64,000 nt of DNA. It comes from Akkermansiaceae bacterium (GTDB lineage Bacteria > Verrucomicrobiota > Verrucomicrobiia > Verrucomicrobiales > Akkermansiaceae). Shown here one piece after another: positions 46,658-54,621 of this stretch (its first letter is position 1; every line of letters starts with the position of its first letter). Made by a program: the position numbers and the translations under genes. Where the stretch lies: positions 1 through 64,000 of the forward strand of contig JACKPZ010000020.1 of assembly GCA_024233135.1 (NCBI GenBank), written 5' to 3'. The notes under the pieces were generated by a model. That model saw nothing but the letters and a program-made list of their open reading frames with translations. It had not been told where the DNA came from and did no database searches.

Positions 46658-46959
46658 TTTTTTTCGAGAAACTCCTTCTCGATGACCAGTTGTCCGACCT
46701 TGCGCTCCAGCCGTTCGCGGTCGCGCTCGGCCTTGCGCGCCTCATCGCCGCCCGTCTTCGCCGAGGCGAAGACCTCGGGCAGACGTTCCTGGAGTTCCTT
46801 CTTCCATTGGCTGACCTGCACGGGATGAATCCCTTCATCCTGCGCGATCTGGTTGACGGTTTTGATTTGCTTGAGCGCCTCGAGGGCCACCCGCGCCTTG
46901 AATTCGGCGCTGTGTGTTCTTCTCTTCTTTTTCACGGTTCTTCGGTTGGCTGATGCCAC
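46618..46959 (-). CDS. IS3-family transposase OrfA (HTH protein)
   Basis: 113 residues. Basic N-terminus (RRTVKKKRRTHSAEFKARVALEAL), HTH (TVNQIAQDEGIHPVQVSQWKKEL) and a leucine-zipper-like coiled coil (RDRERLERKVGQLVIEKEFLEKK). OrfA binds the terminal repeats and, fused to OrfB by frameshifting, forms the active transposase. It overlaps OrfB by 40 bases in the -1 frame. Confidence 0.93.
   Translation of the reverse strand: MASANRRTVKKKRRTHSAEFKARVALEALKQIKTVNQIAQDEGIHPVQVSQWKKELQERLPEVFASAKTGGDEARKAERDRERLERKVGQLVIEKEFLEKKCGELGIDLNERP
46657..46664 (-). promoter_or_regulatory. programmed -1 frameshift slip site
   Basis: On the minus strand the run is A-AAA-AAG (within GAA AAA AAG TGC). This is the canonical IS3-family slippery heptamer; a -1 shift moves ribosomes from OrfA into the OrfB frame at GTG CGG. 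Confidence 0.85.
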
Positions 46960-47015
46960 CCGAATCCTACCACATCATAACAAGCGCGCTGGCTCCGTTT
47001 GGCGGGACCGGCTCA

Positions 47016-47430
47016 CGGTGATGGTGTTGTTCGATCCGGACACCACGAAGGTGCAGTGGTAGCCGCTCTTCGGCGCCTTGGCATAGAGCGCGGTATTCAC
47101 CACGACTTCCGCGCCCTCGCAATCGATCCGGTTGCCGCTGCCGGTGAATGAAAAGAACGGCAGGACGGCGCGAGGGTCCGCCGGGTCCAACGCTTTCGCG
47201 ATCTCGGAAAACCGCGCATCGGTTAGATAGTCGGCCATCATGTAGACACCCGGCTTCAAGCGGATGTGACGGCTATTGCCCGCAGAGACATTGGCAAGTT
47301 GGTCGATGCTCGCTACTTCAGTGACTTCGGCCTTTGACGCGGCCGCAAGTCCGAGCAGCGAGATGCCGATACATCTCATGAATTTGTCTGAATGTTGCAG
47401 CTTCCTCATTTGGGTGTGTTTTACCATCAT
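47016..47430 (-). pseudogene. beta-helix protein, N-terminal part (interrupted by IS3-type element)
   Basis: Upstream portion of the gene continuing at 44536-45587. Starts exist at 47430 (MMVKHTQMRKLQ), 47409 (MRKL) and 47379 (MRCIGISLLGLAAA, which would give a compact signal peptide). It includes GNSRHIRLKPGVYMMADYLTDARF, matching ERQIEMVPGVYRMADYLTDEVL in the intact paralogue at 12.4-13.8 kb. The native frame ends at SGSNNTIT, where the IS begins; translation then reads 13 codons into the element and stops. A candidate operator lies 92 bases upstream of the first start. Confidence 0.85.
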
Positions 47431-47521
47431 GTTGGTTGCGGAATTGCGATCGTCATACAGGATGAAACAGGACGGACTTTCCGATTGTAGGGCCCTGCCA
47501 GATTTTGGACCGAGGAAGATT

Positions 47522-47537
47522 GTTTACACTGGTTAAC
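47522..47537. promoter_or_regulatory. candidate LacI operator, site 5
   Basis: GTTTACACTGGTTAAC has the 6-4-6 layout, with one mismatch in each half against the best site. It is upstream of the IS-interrupted beta-helix gene, whose downstream neighbour is the secreted GH43 with discoidin domain. Confidence 0.5.
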
Positions 47538-47769
47538 ATTGGGGGTGGGTGCAATTGCCCCAACGTATTTGCCCCTCTCGTCTTCACGATCTTGGATGAC
47601 GTTTCGTCTCCTCTAGAGCCGAGAACCTCGGATTAAACGTCAGCGTGTACCGATCAGAGGAAACGCTCGTAGAATTCGAGTTTCCGCCCCCATACCAGGG
47701 AAGAAGACAGAAGCAGAAAAGGGCGGGTGGATTGTCAGATTCCGAAGACCGGTAATGTTTCTTTAACCC
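47538..47769. other. gene-free stretch before the IS5-type element
   Basis: About 230 bases with no coding frame or structured RNA that I can support. Base composition is noticeably less GC-rich than the enzyme genes, like the AT-rich patch at 48646-48717 and 50298-51177, so it may be the left border of foreign DNA. Confidence 0.4.
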
Positions 47770-47772
47770 CTA

Positions 47773-48642
47773 GGCGGTGTTTGAAAACCTCACAATGAGC
47801 GAATCCAGTCGAGCGCTGCCGCCAGCAGGATGAAGTTGAAGTAGACCGTGGCGAGCTTGTCGTAGCGGGTCGCGATCCGACGCAGGCGCTTGATGCGTTG
47901 GAAGAAGTTCTCCACGTGGTGGCGCTTCCGGTAGTAGCCTTTGTGGAACGGTGCCGGCTCGAGGCAACCGGAGCGCCTCGGAATGCAACTGAAACTGCCG
48001 GACCGGCTCGCCGCCTGCCGGATCGCCTTGCTGTCGTATCCCTTGTCACAGACGATCCGCACTCCGCGAACGCCACCGACAAGATCCGGTCCGATTCTCG
48101 CATCGTTCACCTGCCCGGCTGTCAGGATGGCCTTCACCAGCCGCCCCTTGCCATCGACCATCGCATGAAGCTTGCTATTGGCTCCGCCGCGCGTGTGGCC
48201 GATCGCCTGCGCTTCCCTGCCACCACTGCCTCCGTGGGCGTCCTGGTGAACCTTCAGATGGCTCGCATCGACAAACCGCAGGACTCCCTGCTGATTCAGG
48301 GACAGGACCTCTATCGCCCGGTCCCAAACGCCCCTTTCACACCAGAGCCTCCATCGGGAATACACCGTCTGCCATGGTCCGAACATCTCGGGCAGTGCCC
48401 GCCAGGGGCAACCACTGCGAACGACGTAGATCATCGCCGTCGTCAACATCCTGTGGCAGGAGGGAGGGCGCCCACCACGCGCTGTACTGTTCACCCTGAG
48501 CGGAACCACGGGCTACGTTAATTTTTTTAGCGCCCTCCACAGCGCGTCGGAAATCTGGAAGTAGCTTCGGTGTCGTTTCATGCCGCACCAACCTAACGGC
48601 AAATCCCTGATCATCAAGCGCGAGAGGTTTTCAAACACCGCC
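47773..48642 (-). mobile_element. IS5-family (IS427-type) element
   Basis: Perfect 18-bp terminal inverted repeats, GGCGGTGTTTGAAAACCT at 47773-47790 and its complement at 48625-48642. CTAG is present at both borders (47770-47773 and 48642-48645), consistent with a CTAG-type target duplication as seen in this group. About 870 bp, a normal size. It carries one transposase gene with an early in-frame stop. Confidence 0.85.
47790..48581 (-). pseudogene. IS5-family transposase with in-frame amber stop
   Basis: From the ATG at 48579-48581 the frame reads MKRHRSYFQISDALWRALKKLT, hits TAG at 48513-48515, and continues in the same frame as PVVPLRVNSTARGGRPP... to the normal end. Catalytic motifs are intact: FVDASHLKVHQD, VCDKGYDSKAIR and HHVENFFQRIKRLRRIATRY (Asp, Asp, Glu). 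A GTG at 48507-48509 could restart translation and give 239 residues lacking the first 24. The element is therefore probably inactive or weakly active. The disruption is a single codon, not a frameshift. Confidence 0.8.
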
Positions 48643-48717
48643 TAGTTACCAGTGGCACTACTACGAATCTATACACTCTCTTCTGACATGCGAAATTTCA
48701 CGCAAGTTTTTAAGAAT

Positions 48718-50297
48718 GCCTCGTCAGCAGAATTTGTGTGAGCAAGGAGGTTCGGGAAGTTCTCCAAGATTATGATAGAGAACAAGTTTGAGCATCTCGA
48801 AGGAGCGGTGGCCAAAGCTGCGCGCAAGCGAGACGCGGGCCTTGTGGTTCATGCCCTCGACCATGGCGTTGGTGTATTGTCGCTTCGCCCGGAAATAGTT
48901 GAGGAGAAGATCCTCGTGCCTGCGCAACGTGCGGGCGACTTTCTTCATCGGTTCGATCTTCGAGCGCATGGCGCGGGTGGTCCACGCCTTGAGGTAGGCC
49001 GAAGCCCACGCGGGACTGCGGTAGCGCCAGAAGTTCCGGAAGCTTTCCTTCAACTCCCAGGCCCGCGAGGTCTGGTTGAGCGAAGCGAGCACGGCCTTGA
49101 GTTTCTCGCGCGCCCTGCCGCGCACCTTGGTGCCGCGTTTGAGCAGCAGGAAACGTCCGCCCTTGGCATCCTTGCGGGCCGCCTTGTCCTGCAGGCGCGA
49201 CTGCTCGCCGCGGCGCACGGCGTCGAGCGCCTCGTTGAGGTGTTTGGCAACATGGAAGGGATCAAGCACGTTGAGGGCCGCCCCGCAGCGTTCCCGCACG
49301 ACCTTGAGGAAGGGTTTCCACATGTCCGAACAGACCACCTTCAGTCCGCCAAGGAAACCGGCGTGGAGTTTTTCCAACTCGTCGAAACCCTCGCGCAGGG
49401 TGGCCTCGGTGCGGCTGCGCCCGATCCAGAGCAGGCGGCGCGAGCCGCGGTCGATCTGATAGACGAGCGTCAGGAAGTTGAGCGAGGTCTTGCCGCGGCC
49501 GTGGTGGAGTTCGTCGATGCCGACGGCGGTGACGCCGGAAAGCTCGCGGTGTTCGAGGCCCCAGGCGACCACCCATTCGACCGAGCGGCGCACGGCGTCC
49601 CAACTGGCACAGAAGATTTCGGCGGTTTGCTTCCAGGACAGCCGCCTGGCCCAACGGGCGAGGAAGTGCATGTAGGCGGCGGCGTAGGGGCTCTTGCCAC
49701 GGCTCCACGGCATGGCCTCGACGGTGGGCCTGCCAGTCAGCGGGCAGACCACGCGGCGCGGCGCGTAGTGGAGGAACACGGCGATGTTCCAGAGCGGGAC
49801 GAAGTGCCACCGGCGCTTGGCAAGCACGTCGTGGACGCGGCCGGGCCGGTTGCAACAGGAACAGCGGCGCTTGCGGCGGGGATCGGCGTCCAGATCGACA
49901 TCGATGCGCGGGTTGGGTTCATCAAGGCGCTGGCGGACGGATTCCACGACAAAACCGGCAAGGTCTTGCACATGTCGGAGCAGTGTTTTAACGGTGAGTT
50001 GAATGGCGGTTGCGGGGTTGTTTGTCGTGTTGCAACTCCATCCAACGCCCGTGGCCGCCATTCGCAAGCTCGCTCGATTCGCAAACCCCGCCGGGTTTTG
50101 CCGCGCAAAACCCATGCCGGCCTCTTCGCGCGGCCCGCAGCCGCAGTCAAGCGGGCAGGCGATATAAATGCCGGACCAGCGTGGTCAGGCCGCAAAAAGT
50201 CCGAGTTTTATGCCGCCTGTCCGCTTGACGGTGGCGAGGAGCGGGCTTGGAACGCCGCAGCCCGGCCTAACATCCACACAGATTCCCCGGAAGAACC
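48718..50297 (-). mobile_element. ISL3-family insertion sequence
   Basis: The ends are related inverted repeats: GCCTCGTCAGCAGAATTTGT on the left and GGTTCTTCCGGGGAATCTGT on the right (reverse strand), both continuing with GTG; 16 of 24 positions agree. Inside is one ISL3 transposase. The flanks are AT-rich, as this family prefers, but no convincing 8-bp target duplication was found (left TTAAGAAT, right ATTTAATT), so one side may have been rearranged. Confidence 0.75.
48724..50115 (-). CDS. ISL3-family transposase
   Basis: 463 residues as an open frame; the true start is probably later, near IQLTVKTLLRHVQDLAGFV, because the first 37 residues lack family similarity. Zinc-finger cysteines RRCSCCNR near residue 85, an HTH (RWARRLSWKQTAEIFCASWDAVRRSVEWV), and the DDE core: VTAVGIDELHHGRG, KVVCSDMWKPFLKVV, and the terminal Glu in AMVEGMNHKARVSLARSFG. 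The length is normal for ISL3. It appears intact and is transcribed leftward. Confidence 0.9.
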   Translation of the reverse strand: MGFARQNPAGFANRASLRMAATGVGWSCNTTNNPATAIQLTVKTLLRHVQDLAGFVVESVRQRLDEPNPRIDVDLDADPRRKRRCSCCNRPGRVHDVLAKRRWHFVPLWNIAVFLHYAPRRVVCPLTGRPTVEAMPWSRGKSPYAAAYMHFLARWARRLSWKQTAEIFCASWDAVRRSVEWVVAWGLEHRELSGVTAVGIDELHHGRGKTSLNFLTLVYQIDRGSRRLLWIGRSRTEATLREGFDELEKLHAGFLGGLKVVCSDMWKPFLKVVRERCGAALNVLDPFHVAKHLNEALDAVRRGEQSRLQDKAARKDAKGGRFLLLKRGTKVRGRAREKLKAVLASLNQTSRAWELKESFRNFWRYRSPAWASAYLKAWTTRAMRSKIEPMKKVARTLRRHEDLLLNYFRAKRQYTNAMVEGMNHKARVSLARSFGHRSFEMLKLVLYHNLGELPEPPCSHKFC

Positions 50298-50451
50298 ATT
50301 TAATTTTATTTGTGACTTGAGGAATAAACCTTTGTTTTTCTTTTGGTTTCTTCGTTTCTTTGATTTTAGTGTATTCTGTAAAACCAAATGTTTTTTAATG
50401 TTTCTTTGTTAATCCATAAAAAACTGTTGGAATACTTAAAATTTTCGTGAG
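50298..50451. other. AT-rich upstream region of the HTH gene
   Basis: About 150 bases that are much more AT-rich than the rest of the window, with T-runs such as TTTGTTTTTCTTTTGG and TTTTTTAATG. It probably contains the promoter of the following small gene, but no clear -35/-10 pair can be chosen. The composition marks foreign origin. Confidence 0.45.
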
Positions 50452-50775
50452 ATGCTTGTTACCATGAGTGATAATTCTAAAACACCACTTGTTTATTTGA
50501 ACCCGGCGATGGGGCGTCTTGTTTTCGACGAGGATTCCAACAGCTATTTTGTCTCCCCCTTTTTCTCAATCGACCAGGCGGCTGCTTACCTGGGGGTGGG
50601 GGTTGCTACTGTCCGCACCTTGGTCCGGGACGGCATGTTGAGCAAGCGACATAGTGGTCAATTTCCGTACCACGTCGATGATCTTGCTGATTGCTCCTGC
50701 GCTATGAAGTTTACGACCCAGATAACAGACAAAGTTGTCCAACTGACAACCTCTGGTGAAGCTCTTGCCTCTTGA
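50452..50775 (+). CDS. small HTH protein (excisionase/MerR-like DNA-binding)
   Basis: 107 residues from the ATG at 50452, or 103 from the ATG at 50464. The central part FFSIDQAAAYLGVGVATVRTLVRDGMLSKRHSGQFPYHVDDL is a winged-helix excisionase/helix-turn-helix-17 pattern: a helix-turn-helix followed by a short wing. Such proteins serve as excisionases or regulators in phages and integrative elements. Low GC and the adjacent RuvC-like nuclease fragment (starting 4 bases after its stop) point to a remnant of a phage or mobile element. The C-terminus has no recognised domain. Confidence 0.65.
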   Translation: MLVTMSDNSKTPLVYLNPAMGRLVFDEDSNSYFVSPFFSIDQAAAYLGVGVATVRTLVRDGMLSKRHSGQFPYHVDDLADCSCAMKFTTQITDKVVQLTTSGEALAS

Positions 50776-50779
50776 TTTT

Positions 50780-51177
50780 ATGAAGATGGACGACGCGGAA
50801 AGCAACGGAACTGGAAAAATTTTGGATCTACCACACAAGCGCGACACCCTTCGATGTGGTGTGGGAGGTCTTGGGGACAGAAAAAAGTCCGAGCCTGTCC
50901 TGTATCGGGAAAGGCTCGTGGCTGCCACGGCTCTGAGCAAGCGGGATGACGGGAGGGTTTCCCTTATCGTCCCGGATGAGGTTTGGAGCCGTGGTTTGCT
51001 CACCATCGACCCCGGAGTCCATGGGGGTTACGCATTTACCGGGAAAGATCACGAACTTTACGTCCAACCCTTCGCTAAAGGGGGGTCTGCCGGGGCTTAT
51101 CAACTTCTTCGTGAGAAGTTGATTCCAAACAGTGTGGTTGTAGTTGAAGCTGTTGGTCCGTCTGGAGGTATGTCCTC
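50780..51177 (+). pseudogene. RuvC-like Holliday-junction nuclease, N-terminal part
   Basis: The frame from the ATG at 50780 has a 75-residue leader of unknown role and then LLTIDPGVHGGYAFTGKDHELYVQP, the first RNase H-fold strand with the catalytic Asp, and SVVVVEAVGPSGGMSS with the second acidic residue (Glu) in the position where phage and plasmid RuvC-like resolvases have a VEKV-type motif. The native sequence stops at about 51177, where repeat copy A begins; after that translation runs into the IS630 end and stops at 51206-51208. The second half, with the remaining catalytic acids, is absent, so it is inactive. Confidence 0.65.
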
Positions 51178-51185
51178 GGCTGCTA
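51178..51185. repeat. 79-bp repeat, copy A, left piece
   Basis: GGCTGCTA is the first 8 bp of the dispersed repeat, split from the rest (52337-52407) by an IS630-type element that duplicated the TA. Confidence 0.75.
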
Positions 51186-52334
51186 GTGTAGCCCGCCTTA
51201 CAGATTGACCCTTATGAGCGATCTGCTATGTTCTTCGTATGAGAGTTGCTCCGGATGTGGAATTGACTGACATCGAGCGTGCCAAACTCGTGCGTATGAG
51301 TAAGGCGAGATCAAGTTCGAGTCGTTCCAAGGAGCGCGCGGAAATTATCCTGCTCGCCGCTGAGGGTTTGCAGAACCATGAGATAGCCCTGCGCCTCGGA
51401 CAGGACAGGAAGAAGGTGGGTCGCTGGCGTTCGCGTTTCGCCGAAGGCGGGATTGAAGCCATTCTCAAGGACAAGACAAGACCGGGACGCATAGCTCCCA
51501 TCCCGGCCGCCACCAGATCAAGGATCATCAAGCTGACGACAGAGAAGAAGCCCGAAGGCCACACCCACTGGAGCCGGACGACAATGGCGCGGGAAGTCGG
51601 AGTGAGCCCCTCCACAGTCGGGCGGGTTTGGGCGTCAGCCGGTCTCAAGCCCCACCGGATCAAGTCCTTCAAGCTTTCCAACGACAAGCGTTTCGAGGAG
51701 AAACTCGAAGACATCGTCGGGTTGTATCTGAGTCCGCCCGAGCACGCCATCGTTCTGTCCTGTGATGAGAAGAGCCAGATCCAGGCGCTGGACCGCACGC
51801 AGCCAGGGCTGCCGATCAAGAAGGGGCGGTGCGAGACGATGACTCATGACTACAAGCGCAACGGCACCACCTCGTTGTTCGCGGCTCTCAATGTCGCCAA
51901 CGGTGAGGTCATCGGCACGTGCATGAAGAAGCACCGGCACCAGGAGTGGATCAAGTTCCTCAACCTGATCGACGGGACGACTCCAGGGGACAAGGAGATC
52001 CACATCATCTGCGACAACTACGCGACCCACAAACATGCGAAAGTCGTCGCCTGGCTGAAGCGGCATAAGCGCTTCCATGTTCATTTTACGCCTACCAGCG
52101 CATCGTGGCTAAACATGGTCGAGCGGTTCTTCCGCGATCTAACCGTCCAAGGGCTTCGGCGAGGTGCCTTTCGGGACGTGCCGGAACTCATCGAGGCGAT
52201 CCAGAACTACCTGACTGCCCACAATGCCAACCCAAAGCCATTCGTTTGGACCGCCTCGGCGTGCGATATTCTCGAGAAGGTCAAACGCGGCCGGGCGAAA
52301 CTCAATAAGACCCAGTCTGCTTGACGGACTACAC
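51186..52334 (+). mobile_element. IS630-family element inserted in the dispersed repeat
   Basis: 1149 bp flanked by a TA duplication (51184-51185 and 52335-52336), as is usual for IS630/Tc1-like elements. The ends are inverted repeats: GTGTAGCCCGCCTTACAGA on the left and GTGTAGTCCGTCAAGCAGA on the right (reverse strand). Removing the element and one TA rebuilds an uninterrupted copy of the dispersed repeat, GGCTGC-TA-GGAGGTTGC, identical to the copies at 55.4 and 60.3 kb. Confidence 0.88.
51239..52324 (+). CDS. IS630-family transposase
   Basis: 361 residues. The N-terminal paired HTH region reads RAEIILLAAEGLQNHEIALRLGQDRKKVGRWRSRFAEGGIEAI and HWSRTTMAREVGVSPSTVGRVWASAGL. The DDE domain is complete: VLSCDEKSQIQALDR, IHIICDNYATHKHAKV and HFTPTSASWLNMVERFF. 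It starts 53 bases inside the left end and stops 10 bases before the right end, so the element looks intact and potentially active. Confidence 0.93.
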   Translation: MRVAPDVELTDIERAKLVRMSKARSSSSRSKERAEIILLAAEGLQNHEIALRLGQDRKKVGRWRSRFAEGGIEAILKDKTRPGRIAPIPAATRSRIIKLTTEKKPEGHTHWSRTTMAREVGVSPSTVGRVWASAGLKPHRIKSFKLSNDKRFEEKLEDIVGLYLSPPEHAIVLSCDEKSQIQALDRTQPGLPIKKGRCETMTHDYKRNGTTSLFAALNVANGEVIGTCMKKHRHQEWIKFLNLIDGTTPGDKEIHIICDNYATHKHAKVVAWLKRHKRFHVHFTPTSASWLNMVERFFRDLTVQGLRRGAFRDVPELIEAIQNYLTAHNANPKPFVWTASACDILEKVKRGRAKLNKTQSA

Positions 52335-52336
52335 TA

Positions 52337-52407
52337 GGAGGTTGCTTTCTGCGGGAGGCCCCTGAAGGAGCCATTGGATCGGACCGGAGGGCGGGGAAAT
52401 GGGGGTT
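52337..52407. repeat. 79-bp repeat, copy A, main piece
   Basis: From GGAGGTTGC to GGGGGTT this matches the reverse complement of the copies at 55377-55457 and 60287-60367 base for base. It is in the opposite orientation to copy B, so the 3-kb block between them is bounded by inverted repeats. Confidence 0.9.
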
Positions 52408-52488
52408 ATTGCGCCAAGCCCCAAGGGCGGGCAACTGCCCGAGGCAGCCGCAAGGACGGGGAAAAGTGATCCGCAGGGTCGCGGGTGA

Positions 52489-54579
52489 CTATTTTTTCAC
52501 CTCCCCGCGGAACCGCACCTCGTCCCACCCCCTCACCCCCACCACCTCCAGGTACGGCTGCGCGGCTGCCGCGAAGCCCTCGGTCCCCAAGGCCCTGTAG
52601 AGGTGCCAGATCGGCTTGATGCCGTGTGGATCCTGCTGGTCATCGCCGAATTTCCGTAGTCCCAGTCTCAGGCCACCCTCGCCGCGATCATCCGCCCATA
52701 GGTGATATTGAAACGCGGTGACGGTGTCCAAGGTCGCGATCTTCTCCCACGCGTAGGCCATGCCCGCCGCCTGATCGCGCAGCGATTTCTCGGAGTAGTC
52801 CGGTGAGTTGAGCCCCTGCTCGGTGAGCTGGATCTCGCGCGGCCGGCCCCGGTAGCGCACCCGCTCCTGCCGCGCCCAAGCGTCGAGCACCTCGATGTTG
52901 CGATAGGTCAGATAGGGCGTCGCGAAATCGAAGCTCGCCTGCGAATCCTCCCAAGTCCGCGGATTGAAGATATCCTGCGGATAGGGATGGTGTGCGATCG
53001 CCCACGGGAAGTCCCCTTCCCGATGGCTGAATGATACCAAGTGTTCCATCAGATCCCGCCCCGCATAACCGCGGACATCCGCACGGCGGCCCCAGCAATG
53101 CTCCAAGGAAATCAGCGGCTTCGAATTCGCATCGTACTGCCGCGCGAGCAGGCAGGCCACACGCATGGATTTCTGATAGAGATCCATGTAACTGATATCG
53201 GTCTTCTGCCCCGCGCTGGCCCAGAAGAAGCCGCTGTTGATCTCGTTGTGCATGATCCAGTGATGCACACGGCCATATTCTCCATCTGGTCGGCTATAGC
53301 GCTCGGTCACAAAGTTCATCGCCGCCGCGTAGGCATTCACCCCGGTCTTGCTAGTGAAGTCCGGCAGTACGAAGCCCGCGCCCGGATCGGCCTCGGGATG
53401 CGCCGCCTCGCGAATCCAAGCGTTCTCAGGCGCGTTGCGGACCGGCGGCAGCAGAACGATCGCGGAAACCATCCACCCATTCTCCGCCGCGATCTTCATG
53501 TCCCGGTCATAGCGCGTCACCGCAGCATCATCCGCATACCAGGTTCTCCCGGCAAAAACATAGGGTGTGCGGCCCGGACCGGGCTCGGCGTGCAGCAGTT
53601 CGTTCAAAATGAAGTTAAGCGTCACGGACGCGATCCCCAGTTCCTGCATGTCCGAATGGTCGAAGGGGCAACCGCCGATGCCTTTCTTCGACCGAGGCGC
53701 CGCCGCCGGCAGATTCGCACGCGGAGTCTGCTCCTCCACATAGCGCATCGCCGAGAGCAGCTCAGGCACGCCATCCCTCATCCGCACCACGGCCCATCCC
53801 GAAAGCAGAGGCTCGCGATCTTCAACGGCCGCCCGCGAGATGCTCACTTTGAAATTCCCTGCATCATCCGCATCCAGTCCATGCAGGCTCGCGGGAGTCT
53901 TGAGAGCGGTCACATCTTCCCACATCGGCACCTCGGCGAGCTGGCAAGCGCGGCCTGCATTGCCCAGCTTCCCTTCCACCGTGATCATCCCGGCACTGGC
54001 GCTTACCTTCGTGATCTCGGCGGGAAACTCCTTGGAAAAGTAAGCCCTCAGACGCTCTGCATGCGCCGCATCCGCCTCAAGCCGTGCTGTGCGCGTGGCC
54101 GCCAAGCGGACCTCTTGCTCGGTCGCCGCGCGTGCCCGGGGATTTCTCAGCCTTGCCACCACCCCGGGCCCTTGGCCGAGTGTCAGACGCATCGAAGTCA
54201 CCGGTCCCTGCGGCTTCTCCAATGTTTCTCTCAGATCTACCGCGAACTCGCCCCAGCCCTCCCGGCGCCCCATGTCCACCGTGATCATGTGGGGCACATC
54301 GATCGCAGGCCCCACGAAAACCAAGGTCCGGCCCACTCCGGTGGCACTGAAGTATTCCAGCGAGAGCATCGGCGTGGCCTGCAAATCGAGCGCACTGCCA
54401 TCCGTCTTGAGAAGCAGGTAAGGATCGGCACCCGTGGTGCGCACTTCCCACTCTCCGTTCCCCAGATCGCTGAGCTGCAGGTCATTCGTGCTCTGCGGAT
54501 CAGGAATCAGCCGCAGTTCCCCTGCCGTGAGCAGGGAGGAAAAAAACAAAAGAAACAGGGCGGCGAAAGAGCGGACCAT
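52489..54579 (-). CDS. secreted DUF5722 (TIM-barrel, glycosidase-like) protein
   Basis: 696 residues with signal peptide (MVRSFAALFLLFFSSLLTAG). The N-terminal third is beta-rich (LSLEYFSATGVGRTLVFVGP). The C-terminal two thirds look like a GH-A-clan barrel with blocks I recall from DUF5722 proteins: GGCPFDHSDMQELGIASVTLNFILNELL, DRDMKIAAENGWMVSAIVLLPP, YGRVHHWIMHNEINSGFFW (candidate acid/base Glu in HNEIN) and REIQLTEQGLNSPDYSEK (candidate nucleophile Glu in TEQG). A retaining glycosidase is therefore plausible but unproven. It lies in a 3-kb block bounded by inverted copies of the dispersed repeat, and no related sugar gene is adjacent on its 3' side. Confidence 0.72.
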   Translation of the reverse strand: MVRSFAALFLLFFSSLLTAGELRLIPDPQSTNDLQLSDLGNGEWEVRTTGADPYLLLKTDGSALDLQATPMLSLEYFSATGVGRTLVFVGPAIDVPHMITVDMGRREGWGEFAVDLRETLEKPQGPVTSMRLTLGQGPGVVARLRNPRARAATEQEVRLAATRTARLEADAAHAERLRAYFSKEFPAEITKVSASAGMITVEGKLGNAGRACQLAEVPMWEDVTALKTPASLHGLDADDAGNFKVSISRAAVEDREPLLSGWAVVRMRDGVPELLSAMRYVEEQTPRANLPAAAPRSKKGIGGCPFDHSDMQELGIASVTLNFILNELLHAEPGPGRTPYVFAGRTWYADDAAVTRYDRDMKIAAENGWMVSAIVLLPPVRNAPENAWIREAAHPEADPGAGFVLPDFTSKTGVNAYAAAMNFVTERYSRPDGEYGRVHHWIMHNEINSGFFWASAGQKTDISYMDLYQKSMRVACLLARQYDANSKPLISLEHCWGRRADVRGYAGRDLMEHLVSFSHREGDFPWAIAHHPYPQDIFNPRTWEDSQASFDFATPYLTYRNIEVLDAWARQERVRYRGRPREIQLTEQGLNSPDYSEKSLRDQAAGMAYAWEKIATLDTVTAFQYHLWADDRGEGGLRLGLRKFGDDQQDPHGIKPIWHLYRALGTEGFAAAAQPYLEVVGVRGWDEVRFRGEVKK

Positions 54580-54621
54580 GGCGGCCCACCCATACGCGCC
54601 CTCTCCCGGAATGTTGCAGCC

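Larger units (their letters stand above)
45588..47015 (-). mobile_element. IS3-family insertion sequence, complete
   Basis: 1428 bp bounded by imperfect inverted repeats that begin TGAGCTGGTCCCC on the left and TGAGCCGGTCCCG on the right (reverse strand). Similarity between the two ends extends about 60 bp inward and includes a second shared block, TTATGATG(C/T)GGT. A 3-bp target duplication, CGG, flanks it at 45585-45587 and 47016-47018. It carries orfA and orfB on the minus strand with an A-AAA-AAG slip site. Everything needed for transposition looks intact, and the clean fit into the host frame suggests a recent insertion. Confidence 0.9.

Noticed and set aside
45588..46977. Placing the IS3 element ends at the TTATGATG block
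   Set aside because: Those blocks are subterminal; the host reading frame is only restored, and a CGG duplication only appears, with the outer TGAGC(C/T)GGTCCC ends.
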